A stretch of 6,220 nucleotides of DNA, from positions 1 to 6,220 of the forward strand of contig JAQGPK010000100.1 of the NCBI GenBank assembly GCA_028293095.1, given 5' to 3'. This document shows, in pieces, positions 1 to 5,451 of this stretch. The stretch is from Chlamydiia bacterium (lineage in GTDB: Bacteria; Chlamydiota; Chlamydiia; Chlamydiales; FEN-1388). The position numbers were made by a program, and so were the translations under genes. Below the pieces are notes generated by a model. That model was not told where the DNA came from, made no database searches, and saw nothing but the letters and a program-made list of their open reading frames with translations. The number at the start of each line of letters is the position of its first letter. Position 1 is the stretch's first letter.

Positions 1-940
1 CATTGCTGAAGTAAATGAGCTTAAATCATGGCTTGTCCCCTACAATAGCCTCAAAACACGTCTTGGCGATATTAAAGAATTGCTACCAGATGCTGTGGAG
101 AGTGGGGATACATCGTTTCTTGAAGAGCTTTCAAACGATCTTATTTCCATTGAAAAGACACTTGCAGATCTTGAAATTCGCAAGATGCTCTCACAGGAAC
201 TTGATAAAAATAACTGCTTTTTAAGTATTAATGCAGGTGCAGGTGGTACGGAGGCTTGTGATTGGGCGCAGATGCTACTACGTATGTATCAGCGTTGGGC
301 TGCACGCCGTGGCTGGAAAGTGGATGTAGTTGATGTCTTAGATGGCGATGTCGCGGGAGTAAGAAGCGTCACGCTGCATATTGTCGGTGACTATGCGTAT
401 GGGTATTGTAAAGCAGAGAAAGGAGTCCATCGCCTCGTGCGTATTTCTCCTTTTGATAGTAATGCAAGGCGTCATACAAGTTTTGCAGCTGTTGATGCAA
501 CGCCTGAGATTTCAGATGATATTTCGATCGAAATTCGTCCTGAAGATATTCGTGTTGATACCTATAGAGCATCAGGAGCTGGTGGACAGCACGTCAATAA
601 AACGGATTCTGCTGTGCGTATGACCCATATTCCAACAGGAATTATTGTTTCCTCTCAACAGCAGCGAAGCCAGCCACAAAATAAAGAAGATTGCTTCAAA
701 ATGCTACGCTCCAAGCTTTATGAGAGAGAAGTTGAAGAGCGTCAGAGAAAATTGGATGCAATGGGTGGTGAAAAGAAAGAGATCGGCTGGGGAAGCCAAA
801 TTAGAAGCTACGTATTCCAACCATATACTCTTGTAAAAGATAATAGAACTAAGGTAGAAGTCGGAAATGTACAGGCCGTCATGGATGGCGATATTGATGA
901 ATTTATTAATGCGTATTTAAAGGAGTTTGGTAAGTCATGA
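1..940 (+). CDS. prfB: Peptide chain release factor 2 (RF2), 3' part, 5' end outside window
   Basis: RF2 ends translation at UGA and UAA by entering the ribosomal A site and triggering hydrolysis of peptidyl-tRNA. The first complete codon is at base 2, and 312 residues are visible of a family usually near 365, so the N-terminus is missing. Two diagnostic motifs are present. The stop-codon-reading tripeptide SPF (bases 446-454) marks RF2 rather than RF1, which has PxT. The catalytic GGQ (581-589) sits within RASGAGGQHVNKTDSAVR; its Gln is normally methylated by PrmC. The block AGAGGTEACDWAQMLLRMY is also typical of RF2. The residue equivalent to E. coli K-12 Thr246 is Ala here, as in most RF2s. 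In many bacteria prfB carries a programmed +1 frameshift near codon 25; that part lies upstream and cannot be judged. The stop TGA overlaps the start of the next gene, implying co-transcription and probably translational coupling. Confidence 0.97.
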   Translation, partial: IAEVNELKSWLVPYNSLKTRLGDIKELLPDAVESGDTSFLEELSNDLISIEKTLADLEIRKMLSQELDKNNCFLSINAGAGGTEACDWAQMLLRMYQRWAARRGWKVDVVDVLDGDVAGVRSVTLHIVGDYAYGYCKAEKGVHRLVRISPFDSNARRHTSFAAVDATPEISDDISIEIRPEDIRVDTYRASGAGGQHVNKTDSAVRMTHIPTGIIVSSQQQRSQPQNKEDCFKMLRSKLYEREVEERQRKLDAMGGEKKEIGWGSQIRSYVFQPYTLVKDNRTKVEVGNVQAVMDGDIDEFINAYLKEFGKS

Positions 941-1470
941 GTGATGCAGTACTAATTGGTAAAACAGAAGAACCTACTCCACCTCCTGGACTTACTGTGA
1001 GATATACCGAAGCATCTGATGCAGATCATTTGAAAAACTGGCTTATGGATCCTGCGGTCTCCTCTTGGTTTCCAATGGCTGATGAGGCAGAAATTGAAGA
1101 TGCTGTGCGCCGTTGGATCTCCTTTAGCCGTGTTAAGTCAAGCATTACGGTTGAGCTAGATGGTGTTCCTTGTGGGATTGCAACGCTCTATGTGCAGGCG
1201 TATAAAAAGCTTATCCATCAGGCAGAATTTGGGATTATTATTGGATCGGACTATCGCAATAAAGGAATCGGGACATTTTTAATAAAAAGCCTCATGAAAC
1301 TTGCGAAAGAGCAGTTCCACCTAGAGCTTTTGCACCTTCAGGTGTATGCAGAAAATCCAGCGATACGTCTTTACAAGCGCATGGGTTTTCGTGAATTTGG
1401 CAAGCAGTCTCACTGGATCAAAGAGACCGATCGCTATGTTGGACGAATCTTCATGGAACGATTTCTTTAA
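937..1470 (+). CDS. GNAT-family N-acetyltransferase
   Basis: A 177-residue acetyl-CoA-dependent N-acetyltransferase of the GCN5-related (RimI/YhhY-like) superfamily. The acetyl-CoA pyrophosphate loop is seen as GSDYRNKGIG (residues 103-112, the R/Q-x-x-G-x-G/A signature) after the beta strand AEFGIII. The second conserved block, ENPAIRLYKRMGF (139-151), is typical motif B, and the protein ends with a beta strand (GRIFMERF). The first 20 residues are proline-rich and outside the fold. The ATG overlaps the prfB stop as ATGA, and AAAGGAG at 919-925, eleven bases upstream, is the ribosome binding site; both fix the start. The position directly after prfB matches the chlamydial CT458-type gene as I remember it. 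The substrate, whether protein N-terminus, amino acid, polyamine or drug, cannot be read from the sequence. Confidence 0.93.
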   Translation: MSDAVLIGKTEEPTPPPGLTVRYTEASDADHLKNWLMDPAVSSWFPMADEAEIEDAVRRWISFSRVKSSITVELDGVPCGIATLYVQAYKKLIHQAEFGIIIGSDYRNKGIGTFLIKSLMKLAKEQFHLELLHLQVYAENPAIRLYKRMGFREFGKQSHWIKETDRYVGRIFMERFL

Positions 1471-1484
1471 AGAGGGAACACCAG

Positions 1485-2060
1485 ATGGCAGAGCAACGTA
1501 CACTGAGATCTCTTATTTACGAACTTGTCTCTTCTATTGAGCTATTTGATAGGCGTGAGCAAGAGCAGATCGAGTTTGTAAAGCACTGGATAGCATCTGG
1601 AGCTGAGTTGTTTCGGATTAAAAAGCCGGCTACACCTGAAACACACCTTGTTGCCTATACTGTTCTTGTAGATATAGAGAAAAATTGCATACTGTTGACG
1701 GATCACAAAAAAGCTCAACGGTGGGTACCTCCAGGTGGACATGTCGATCCAGGTGAGTATCCAAAAGATACAGTAAAAAGGGAACTACGAGAAGAGCTTG
1801 GCATTGAGGCTAATTTTTTATTTGAAGAGCCTCTATTTTTAACAGTTACATCAACCACTGGAAAAACTTCCGGGCATAAGGATGTTTCTCTTTGGTATGT
1901 GCTTCGAGGTTCGAGTGATGCTGTTTTTGAATATGATACCTCGGAGTTTCATGATGTGAAATGGGTTGATATGCAAAATCTTCCATATGATAACGCAGAC
2001 CCTCACCTTCAAAGATTTATTGAAAAGCTAAAGTTGACTACCTACCTGCCCATTAAGTAA
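1485..2060 (+). CDS. NUDIX hydrolase
   Basis: A 191-residue NUDIX hydrolase, a family that cleaves nucleoside diphosphates linked to another moiety using Mg2+. The NUDIX box GX5EX7REUXEEXGU is perfect at residues 85-107: G85HVDPGE91, seven residues, then R99ELREELGI. The catalytic and metal-binding glutamates (E100, E103, E104) are all present. The first 45 residues (RREQEQIEFVKHWIASGAELFR) form a predicted helical region ahead of the NUDIX fold. This arrangement is common in NUDIX proteins whose substrate is unknown. The start is supported by AGAGGGA at 1471-1477, seven bases before the ATG. Only 14 bases separate it from the acetyltransferase gene, so it is most likely the third gene of the prfB operon. 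No substrate-specific motif was recognised, so 8-oxo-dGTP, ADP-ribose and others remain open. Confidence 0.93.
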   Translation: MAEQRTLRSLIYELVSSIELFDRREQEQIEFVKHWIASGAELFRIKKPATPETHLVAYTVLVDIEKNCILLTDHKKAQRWVPPGGHVDPGEYPKDTVKRELREELGIEANFLFEEPLFLTVTSTTGKTSGHKDVSLWYVLRGSSDAVFEYDTSEFHDVKWVDMQNLPYDNADPHLQRFIEKLKLTTYLPIK

Positions 2061-2085
2061 GTCTTAAAAATACGTTTTGTTCTTC

Positions 2086-2114
2086 ATGTGATCAAACAAA
2101 AAAAGTGCTATGAT
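2086..2114 (+). promoter_or_regulatory. Possible sigma-70-type promoter for the small HTH gene
   Basis: A good -10 hexamer, TATGAT (2109-2114, 5 of 6 matches to TATAAT), follows an A-rich stretch. The best-spaced -35, ATGTGA at 2086-2091 with 17 bases between, is poor. Transcription would begin near 2121, leaving only about eleven bases of leader before the ATG at 2132. Low certainty. Confidence 0.3.
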
Positions 2115-2131
2115 AGGAATAATTGAGGGAC

Positions 2132-2362
2132 ATGCGTATATGGATAGATGAGTGGCTTTTTAAAGAAAAGATAACGATTAAAGGATTTGCAGATAAACTA
2201 AACATCTCGCGACAGTATCTTCACGCAATTATTTCCGGAAAGCGAAGAGGTAGTCCTGATATAGCAAAAAAAATCTCTGAACTTACAAATGAAGAGATTT
2301 CGATTACTGAAATTCTTTTTGGAGATCGCGAGAAGAGAAAAAAACCGCCAAAAGAAAGATAG
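2132..2362 (+). CDS. Small Cro/CI-type helix-turn-helix protein
   Basis: A 76-residue, lysine/arginine-rich protein made of essentially one XRE (Cro/CI-like) DNA-binding domain. The helix-turn-helix is KGFADKLNISRQYLHAIISGKR (residues 17-38, shown here by its ends KGFADKLN and SGKR), with recognition helix SRQYLHAII. It is followed by a third helix (PDIAKKISELT) and the hydrophobic ITEILFG that closes the fold. The last dozen residues are basic and probably disordered. The start is uncertain. An in-frame TTG at 2123 would add three residues and has TAGGA four bases upstream, while the ATG at 2132 has GAGGGA only one base before it. ATG is preferred here as the commoner codon. Such proteins act as repressors, phage-type regulators or antitoxins. 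No toxin gene is adjacent on the same strand, so the role is unknown. Confidence 0.8.
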   Translation: MRIWIDEWLFKEKITIKGFADKLNISRQYLHAIISGKRRGSPDIAKKISELTNEEISITEILFGDREKRKKPPKER

Positions 2363-2392
2363 TCCTTATTTATTACTTCTCTTTAGGGTGAA

Positions 2393-2534
2393 GATCAAGT
2401 GCGGGGTTCAGGCTTGCAACTTAAGCAATTTGCAAGCAAATTACACAATCACAAGCCAGACCCCTCCAGTCAGATTCATCCATCCAGATCCCTTCAAGCC
2501 AGATCTTGATGGGAACTTTGAAACGGGCTTTTTT
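2393..2534 (+). other. Intergenic block with strong, competing inverted repeats; possible structured RNA
   Basis: No convincing gene lies between 2363 and 2532. The block can fold in two incompatible ways. In fold A, GGGGTT (2403-2408) and GGCTTG (2411-2416) pair with CAAGCC (2452-2457) and GACCCC (2459-2464; one G-U pair). Next to it, TCCC-T-TCAAG (2489-2498) pairs with CTTGA-T-GGGA (2505-2514) around a six-base loop. In fold B, ATCAAG (2394-2399) pairs with CTTGAT (2505-2510) and GGCTTG (2411-2416) pairs with the second CAAGCC (2495-2500). A third element, GCTTGCAA (2412-2419) against TTGCAAGC (2430-2437), is a perfect eight-base stem. CAAGCCAGA occurs twice (2452-2460, 2495-2503). It could be an unrecognised small RNA, a 3' regulatory structure or a decayed palindromic repeat. 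It does not match 6S, SRP, tmRNA or RNase P RNA as I know them. Confidence 0.45.
2496..2534 (+). terminator. Weak candidate terminator ending in T6
   Basis: AAGCC (2496-2500) can pair with GGCTT (2526-2530), immediately followed by a run that gives TTTTTT at 2529-2534. The stem is only five pairs and the loop is 25 bases, so this is a poor intrinsic terminator. It lies where one is expected, between convergent genes, and its T-run enters the stop codon of the opposite gene. Confidence 0.25.
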
Positions 2535-3630
2535 AGATGACTTCTTCAAATAATCTACAAGTATCATAAGAATTTATCAGAAGTTCTCTTCCTAAGATAG
2601 ATTTTTGATAGAGTAAGATTACATCTCTTGTAGTGGACTGTCTCAGCATAGGACAATTTATCAATATTGTATTATCTGTAAGCATGTGTTTAATTGATTT
2701 TACAAACGCGCTTTTTTTCCTTTCTGTATCCATAAAATTGCAGATATTGCTTAAGTACAGAGTATCAATAACAAGAGTGTGTTCGTCTAAGAAATTTCTA
2801 AGGTTAGAAAAATTTTCGAAATTTGTTATATCTTCAGTAAAGGCAGCAAGACGCCCTTTAGAAACTATATTTTTAATAAAAAGATAATTTTCTTCCGTTT
2901 GAAGCCAGCTGCCTTCCCGCAAGAGCTCTTCCTCTATTCTGTCTGTCGGGAGTCCTTTTTGATCCTCATGAAAAAATAAATCACGAGCTTTTCCCTTCAA
3001 AGAATGAAGATAGGCTACTATGTTTTTTTTAAAAAGATCCCTAGATGCAGAAGCGTTTACTAAATTAACAGTTTTTTTAATGAATTTAGCATTTTTTGGG
3101 TTAAAATCTATAACCAATCCATAATTTGATTTTCTTTCACACATAATATCAAAATTATGCCAGGTTGCACATCCTATATGAATGGTTGGCTTTTCATCAT
3201 TGGGCCGTGGATGCGCTCGTAGCAATTGACGTGTTGCGGCTAAATTCGTTTCATTTGTCGTTATGTAAACCCCGTGGATTTGTTCATTAATGTGGGAATT
3301 ATCGAAACTGAGGAGTTTTTGGGATATTGGATCTAAGGGGGCTTTTTTCTGTATTTTTGAAAAGTAGAGGATAGCACAAGGGCTTACTAGAAAAGCAAGT
3401 TCTCCTAATCCTAAAAGAATTTGTTTGAAGTTTCTTATTAATTGTTTATTATACAGCTCTTTTCCTCTATAAGAATACATCCACAGATCGTAAAAAATGC
3501 TACGGGCAATATGTGCAATTACCCTCACAACTCCAGCGAGGGGACTTGTGAGAGTATAAATAGTAAACAAGTATGTATTATTTGTTATAGAATTAGTAAT
3601 CGAATCTATGTTTTTATAAAAAGTTATCAT
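2533..3630 (-). CDS. Unidentified protein with hydrophobic N-terminus and methyltransferase-like core
   Basis: A 365-residue protein that I do not recognise. Residues about 19-45 and 68-90 (the latter ILLGLGELAFLVSPCAILYF) are hydrophobic and could be two membrane segments, with the rest soluble. The C-terminal part follows the order of a class I methyltransferase. There is a glycine-containing strand-loop IHIGCATWHNFDI (150-162) and an acidic end of strand 2 in GLVIDFNP (D175). Then come AFTEDITNFENF (263-274), strand 4 TLVIDTLYLSNICNF (285-299) and strand 5 TILINCP (321-327). The normal (E/D)xGxGxG loop is degenerate, so enzymatic activity is doubtful. No good ribosome binding site precedes the ATG; upstream sequence is almost pure A/T. 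Base composition differs from the flanks: 13 of 60 G+C at 3061-3120 against 33 of 60 at 241-300 in prfB. It is probably an accessory, possibly lineage-restricted membrane or host-interaction protein, but this is inference. Confidence 0.8.
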   Translation of the reverse strand: MITFYKNIDSITNSITNNTYLFTIYTLTSPLAGVVRVIAHIARSIFYDLWMYSYRGKELYNKQLIRNFKQILLGLGELAFLVSPCAILYFSKIQKKAPLDPISQKLLSFDNSHINEQIHGVYITTNETNLAATRQLLRAHPRPNDEKPTIHIGCATWHNFDIMCERKSNYGLVIDFNPKNAKFIKKTVNLVNASASRDLFKKNIVAYLHSLKGKARDLFFHEDQKGLPTDRIEEELLREGSWLQTEENYLFIKNIVSKGRLAAFTEDITNFENFSNLRNFLDEHTLVIDTLYLSNICNFMDTERKKSAFVKSIKHMLTDNTILINCPMLRQSTTRDVILLYQKSILGRELLINSYDTCRLFEEVI

Positions 3631-3721
3631 TTATTCTACGAAAATTTAATTTAAATAAACAAAAATGCTTCTAATTAATTAAAAATCAAGGGTAAGGGGA
3701 TTGTGCAATTGGTAGTATAAT

Positions 3722-3757
3722 CTGTCAATCAAAAGTTCTGACAGTATTTAGTACTGT
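3722..3757. repeat. Two overlapping hairpins in the gap between the two - strand genes
   Basis: The 137 bases between the decarboxylase stop and the next - strand gene contain CTGTCA (3722-3727) complementary to TGACAG (3739-3744), and ACAGTA (3741-3746) complementary to TACTGT (3752-3757). The two hairpins share bases 3741-3744, so only one can form at a time. On the - strand they come just after the decarboxylase stop and are followed by only a short ACTTTTG stretch, so at best this is a weak terminator or attenuator-like element. Nothing else was recognised in 3631-3767; it holds no credible tRNA. Confidence 0.35.
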
Positions 3758-3767
3758 ATGTAAGGAT

Positions 3768-4898
3768 CTAAACTGCTTTTGATAACTCTGTAAGCCCTAA
3801 CTCTTTTACAAACTGATCGATTATTGGCTTTTGTACATGTGGCATGAGTACAAGGTGGGCAATCGATCCTTCGGTCGCAAGTTGCCATTTTTTGATCAGT
3901 GCATCTGATGGTTTATCAATCACAACAGTGTTAGAATAGGGATTTGCCCAAGCTGTATGCCCATTTTCAGTGAGTTTACAAATGGCGTACTGAGTCATCT
4001 CTAAACAGTGCTCTACCATTTTCTTAATCCCGCTATGTCCATACTTTTTGATACTCATCCAAAGTACAAGAACCGAAAATCCGTCTCGAGAGCCAGAGAT
4101 GGTGCAGTCGTGGGAGCCTATGTATTCAATATGCCGTCTTACAACGTCTACAGAAGCCTTTTTGCAGAGGACAATCCCGCAAGGCATCGGGGCACCTAAA
4201 AACTTATGACCAGAAATGGAGATGCTATCGATAGGGGCTGTAAAATTAATTTGTGGCGCTCCATCCATATAGGGGAGCATAATACCAAAAAGAGCGGCAT
4301 CACAATGAATGTAGACATCTTTGATACCACGCTCTTTTAGAATTCTTTCTAGCTTTGGAATGTCACAGATAGCCCCTTTCATGGTAGTTCCAGCATTGAG
4401 ATTAAAAAGGGCGGGCCTTTCTGAAATCAGCTTATTTTGTAAGTCTTCATAATCCATCTCTCCACTCGGTACAGTCTGGATGATTCGAGTTTCCATATTT
4501 AGGAGATTGGCGATTTTATGGATGCTGTAGTGGGTTTCTTTAGAGAAATAGAGAATGCCGTTAGAATATTTTTCGCGAGCGAGGTAGAGGCCATACATGT
4601 TTCCCTCGGTTCCTCCATTCGTAGCGTAGCCCCAATAGTCCTCTTTGCCAATTTTTAAGAGATCAGCAAAAAATTCGAGCACTTCACATTCAAAATCTAA
4701 GGTGTTTACCCCATAATTACTTTTGATGTAGGGATCGCCCACGTTATTAATTGTGAGATTGAGAAATCGAGCAAGTTCTTCATTATGCAAATTTGCATTA
4801 GTTGGGTATCCGAGAAAAGTGTGGCTTTTTTCGACAAGGCGCTGGTAAAGATCATCGAGTTTGTATTGATCTTCAGAGGAAAGTTGAGGCGTATCCAT
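3768..4898 (-). CDS. hdc: PLP-dependent group II decarboxylase, histidine/serine decarboxylase family
   Basis: A soluble PLP enzyme that removes CO2 from an amino acid: histidine to histamine (EC 4.1.1.22), or possibly serine to ethanolamine. With the start at 4898 it has 376 residues, the family's usual length (about 376-378). Visible motifs are WGYATNGGTEGNMYG (89-103), the cofactor-stacking region ETHYS (121-125), HCDAALFG (198-205) whose Asp contacts the pyridine nitrogen, and the Schiff-base lysine K232 in SISGHKFLGAPMPCG. SGSRDG (268-273) is also conserved. An upstream in-frame ATG at 4982 would add 28 residues (MSTCLKK...) but has no ribosome binding site. The chosen ATG has AAGG five bases before it and aligns with known N-termini. 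NNVGDPYIKSNYGV (51-64) and KKWQLATEGSIAH (336-348) look closer to plant serine decarboxylase than to Morganella-type enzymes, as I recall those sequences. The family is certain; the substrate is not. Confidence 0.93.
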   Translation of the reverse strand: MDTPQLSSEDQYKLDDLYQRLVEKSHTFLGYPTNANLHNEELARFLNLTINNVGDPYIKSNYGVNTLDFECEVLEFFADLLKIGKEDYWGYATNGGTEGNMYGLYLAREKYSNGILYFSKETHYSIHKIANLLNMETRIIQTVPSGEMDYEDLQNKLISERPALFNLNAGTTMKGAICDIPKLERILKERGIKDVYIHCDAALFGIMLPYMDGAPQINFTAPIDSISISGHKFLGAPMPCGIVLCKKASVDVVRRHIEYIGSHDCTISGSRDGFSVLVLWMSIKKYGHSGIKKMVEHCLEMTQYAICKLTENGHTAWANPYSNTVVIDKPSDALIKKWQLATEGSIAHLVLMPHVQKPIIDQFVKELGLTELSKAV

Positions 4899-4945
4899 TA
4901 CAACCTTGGTTTTTGTGTTTTGAGCTCGTAAGAGCATAAAACTGC

Positions 4946-4974
4946 AACCTAATGTAAATCTTTTTTTTAGACAA
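4946..4974 (-). promoter_or_regulatory. Possible promoter for the decarboxylase gene
   Basis: Read on the - strand, TTGTCT (4974-4969) and TAGGTT (4951-4946) are separated by 17 bases that begin with eight A residues. The -35 matches 4 of 6 and the -10 only 3 of 6. If real, transcription would start inside the N-terminal extension of the longer reading frame, supporting the start at 4898. Read-through from the 89-residue gene is the alternative. Confidence 0.28.
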
Positions 4975-5016
4975 GTGCTCATAAAGCAAAGGTGGAAGAG
5001 AGAAGCTATTTGACGA

Positions 5017-5286
5017 TTAGAGGCGGGCTAGGTATTTACACGCAAAAAAATATTTTTGAGTATCTTCAGAGGTTACTGGCGTAATACTTTTCATGGCTAT
5101 GTTAAGTTTTTCTGAAGATTCTGTGAGAAGTTCTTTTGGAGAATTTTTAGATAATTTTAAAATTTTTTGCACAATTTGTGTGAGCTCATCTTGATATCTC
5201 TCTTTCTTTTTTTCTGGAAGTAAGAGAGGTGAAAACGAAGATGTAGGAGTTATAGGTTTAGTTGTTTGCTTGATGAGTGTCGTCAT
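5017..5286 (-). CDS. Small hypothetical protein, 89 residues
   Basis: The coding call rests on a strong ribosome binding site: CAGGAG, then TACA, then ATG on the - strand (AGGAG at 5295-5291). The first 24 residues are rich in Thr, Pro, Ser and Leu (TTLIKQTTKPITPTSSFSP) and probably disordered. Residues 25-45 are charged and helical (EKKKERYQDELTQIVQKIL). The rest (KELLTESSEKLNIAMKSI, then TSEDTQKYFFACKYLARL) is amphipathic helix-like. There is no membrane segment or recognised domain. It lies 118 bases upstream of the decarboxylase start on the same strand, so the two may be co-transcribed, though the gap is long for a tight operon. A flexible Ser/Thr-rich N-terminus is compatible with a type III secretion signal, but that is only a guess. 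Function unknown. Confidence 0.65.
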   Translation of the reverse strand: MTTLIKQTTKPITPTSSFSPLLLPEKKKERYQDELTQIVQKILKLSKNSPKELLTESSEKLNIAMKSITPVTSEDTQKYFFACKYLARL

Positions 5287-5393
5287 TGTACTCCTGATTT
5301 TTTAACCACATGTATTTTTTTAGAATCTGAAAAATGCTTTTTTACAGCTTGTGCTTTGTGCGATACTTTTCTCTTTTCTAAAAAGGTGTTGTC

Positions 5394-5422
5394 TTGCTAT
5401 CGATAGCATTTCTTGTTATCCT
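5394..5422 (+). promoter_or_regulatory. Candidate sigma-70-type promoter for the SprT-like/yebC pair
   Basis: TTGCTA (5394-5399, 4 of 6 to TTGACA) and TATCCT (5417-5422, 4 of 6 to TATAAT) are separated by exactly 17 bases. Transcription would start near 5429, about 23 bases before the ATG at 5452. The rest of the 165-base divergent region (5287-5451) is A/T-rich, and no clear promoter for the opposite gene could be picked out. Confidence 0.4.
5395..5408. promoter_or_regulatory. Perfect 14-base palindrome inside the promoter, possible operator
   Basis: TGCTATCGATAGCA is its own reverse complement. It begins one base into the proposed -35 and covers the first half of the spacer, a position where a bound dimer would block RNA polymerase. 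No loop separates the arms, so a DNA-binding site fits better than an RNA hairpin. It does not match an operator that I know. Confidence 0.35.
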
Positions 5423-5451
5423 GGTCCATCCATTTTAGAATAGAGAACGTA

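Noticed and set aside
369..572. - strand reading frame opposite prfB, and similar overlapping frames elsewhere
   Set aside because: They lie entirely inside strongly supported genes and show no family signature or start signals.
2363..2532. CRISPR-like array suggested by the repeated CAAGCCAGA
   Set aside because: Only two short copies with no regular spacing or further repeats, and no cas gene in the window.
2289..2540. 83-residue + strand reading frame overlapping the HTH gene and the structured block
   Set aside because: It overlaps a better-supported gene, has no ribosome binding site, and its product shows no domain-like pattern.
3697..3760. A tRNA-like stretch (GGGGATTGTGCAATTGGTAG resembles an acceptor plus D-arm)
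   Set aside because: The hairpin that follows has an 11-base loop instead of 7, there is no GGTTCRA T-arm, and the acceptor stem has no complement downstream. Not a functional tRNA; a decayed fragment cannot be excluded without tRNAscan-SE.
4899..4982. 28-residue N-terminal extension of the decarboxylase (ATG at 4982)
   Set aside because: No ribosome binding site precedes it, the extension has no counterpart in the family, and the start at 4898 gives the standard 376-residue length with AAGG well placed.
5413..5451. 13-residue extension of the SprT-like protein from a TTG at 5413
   Set aside because: It overlaps the best promoter -10 and lacks a ribosome binding site; ATG at 5452 is preferred.
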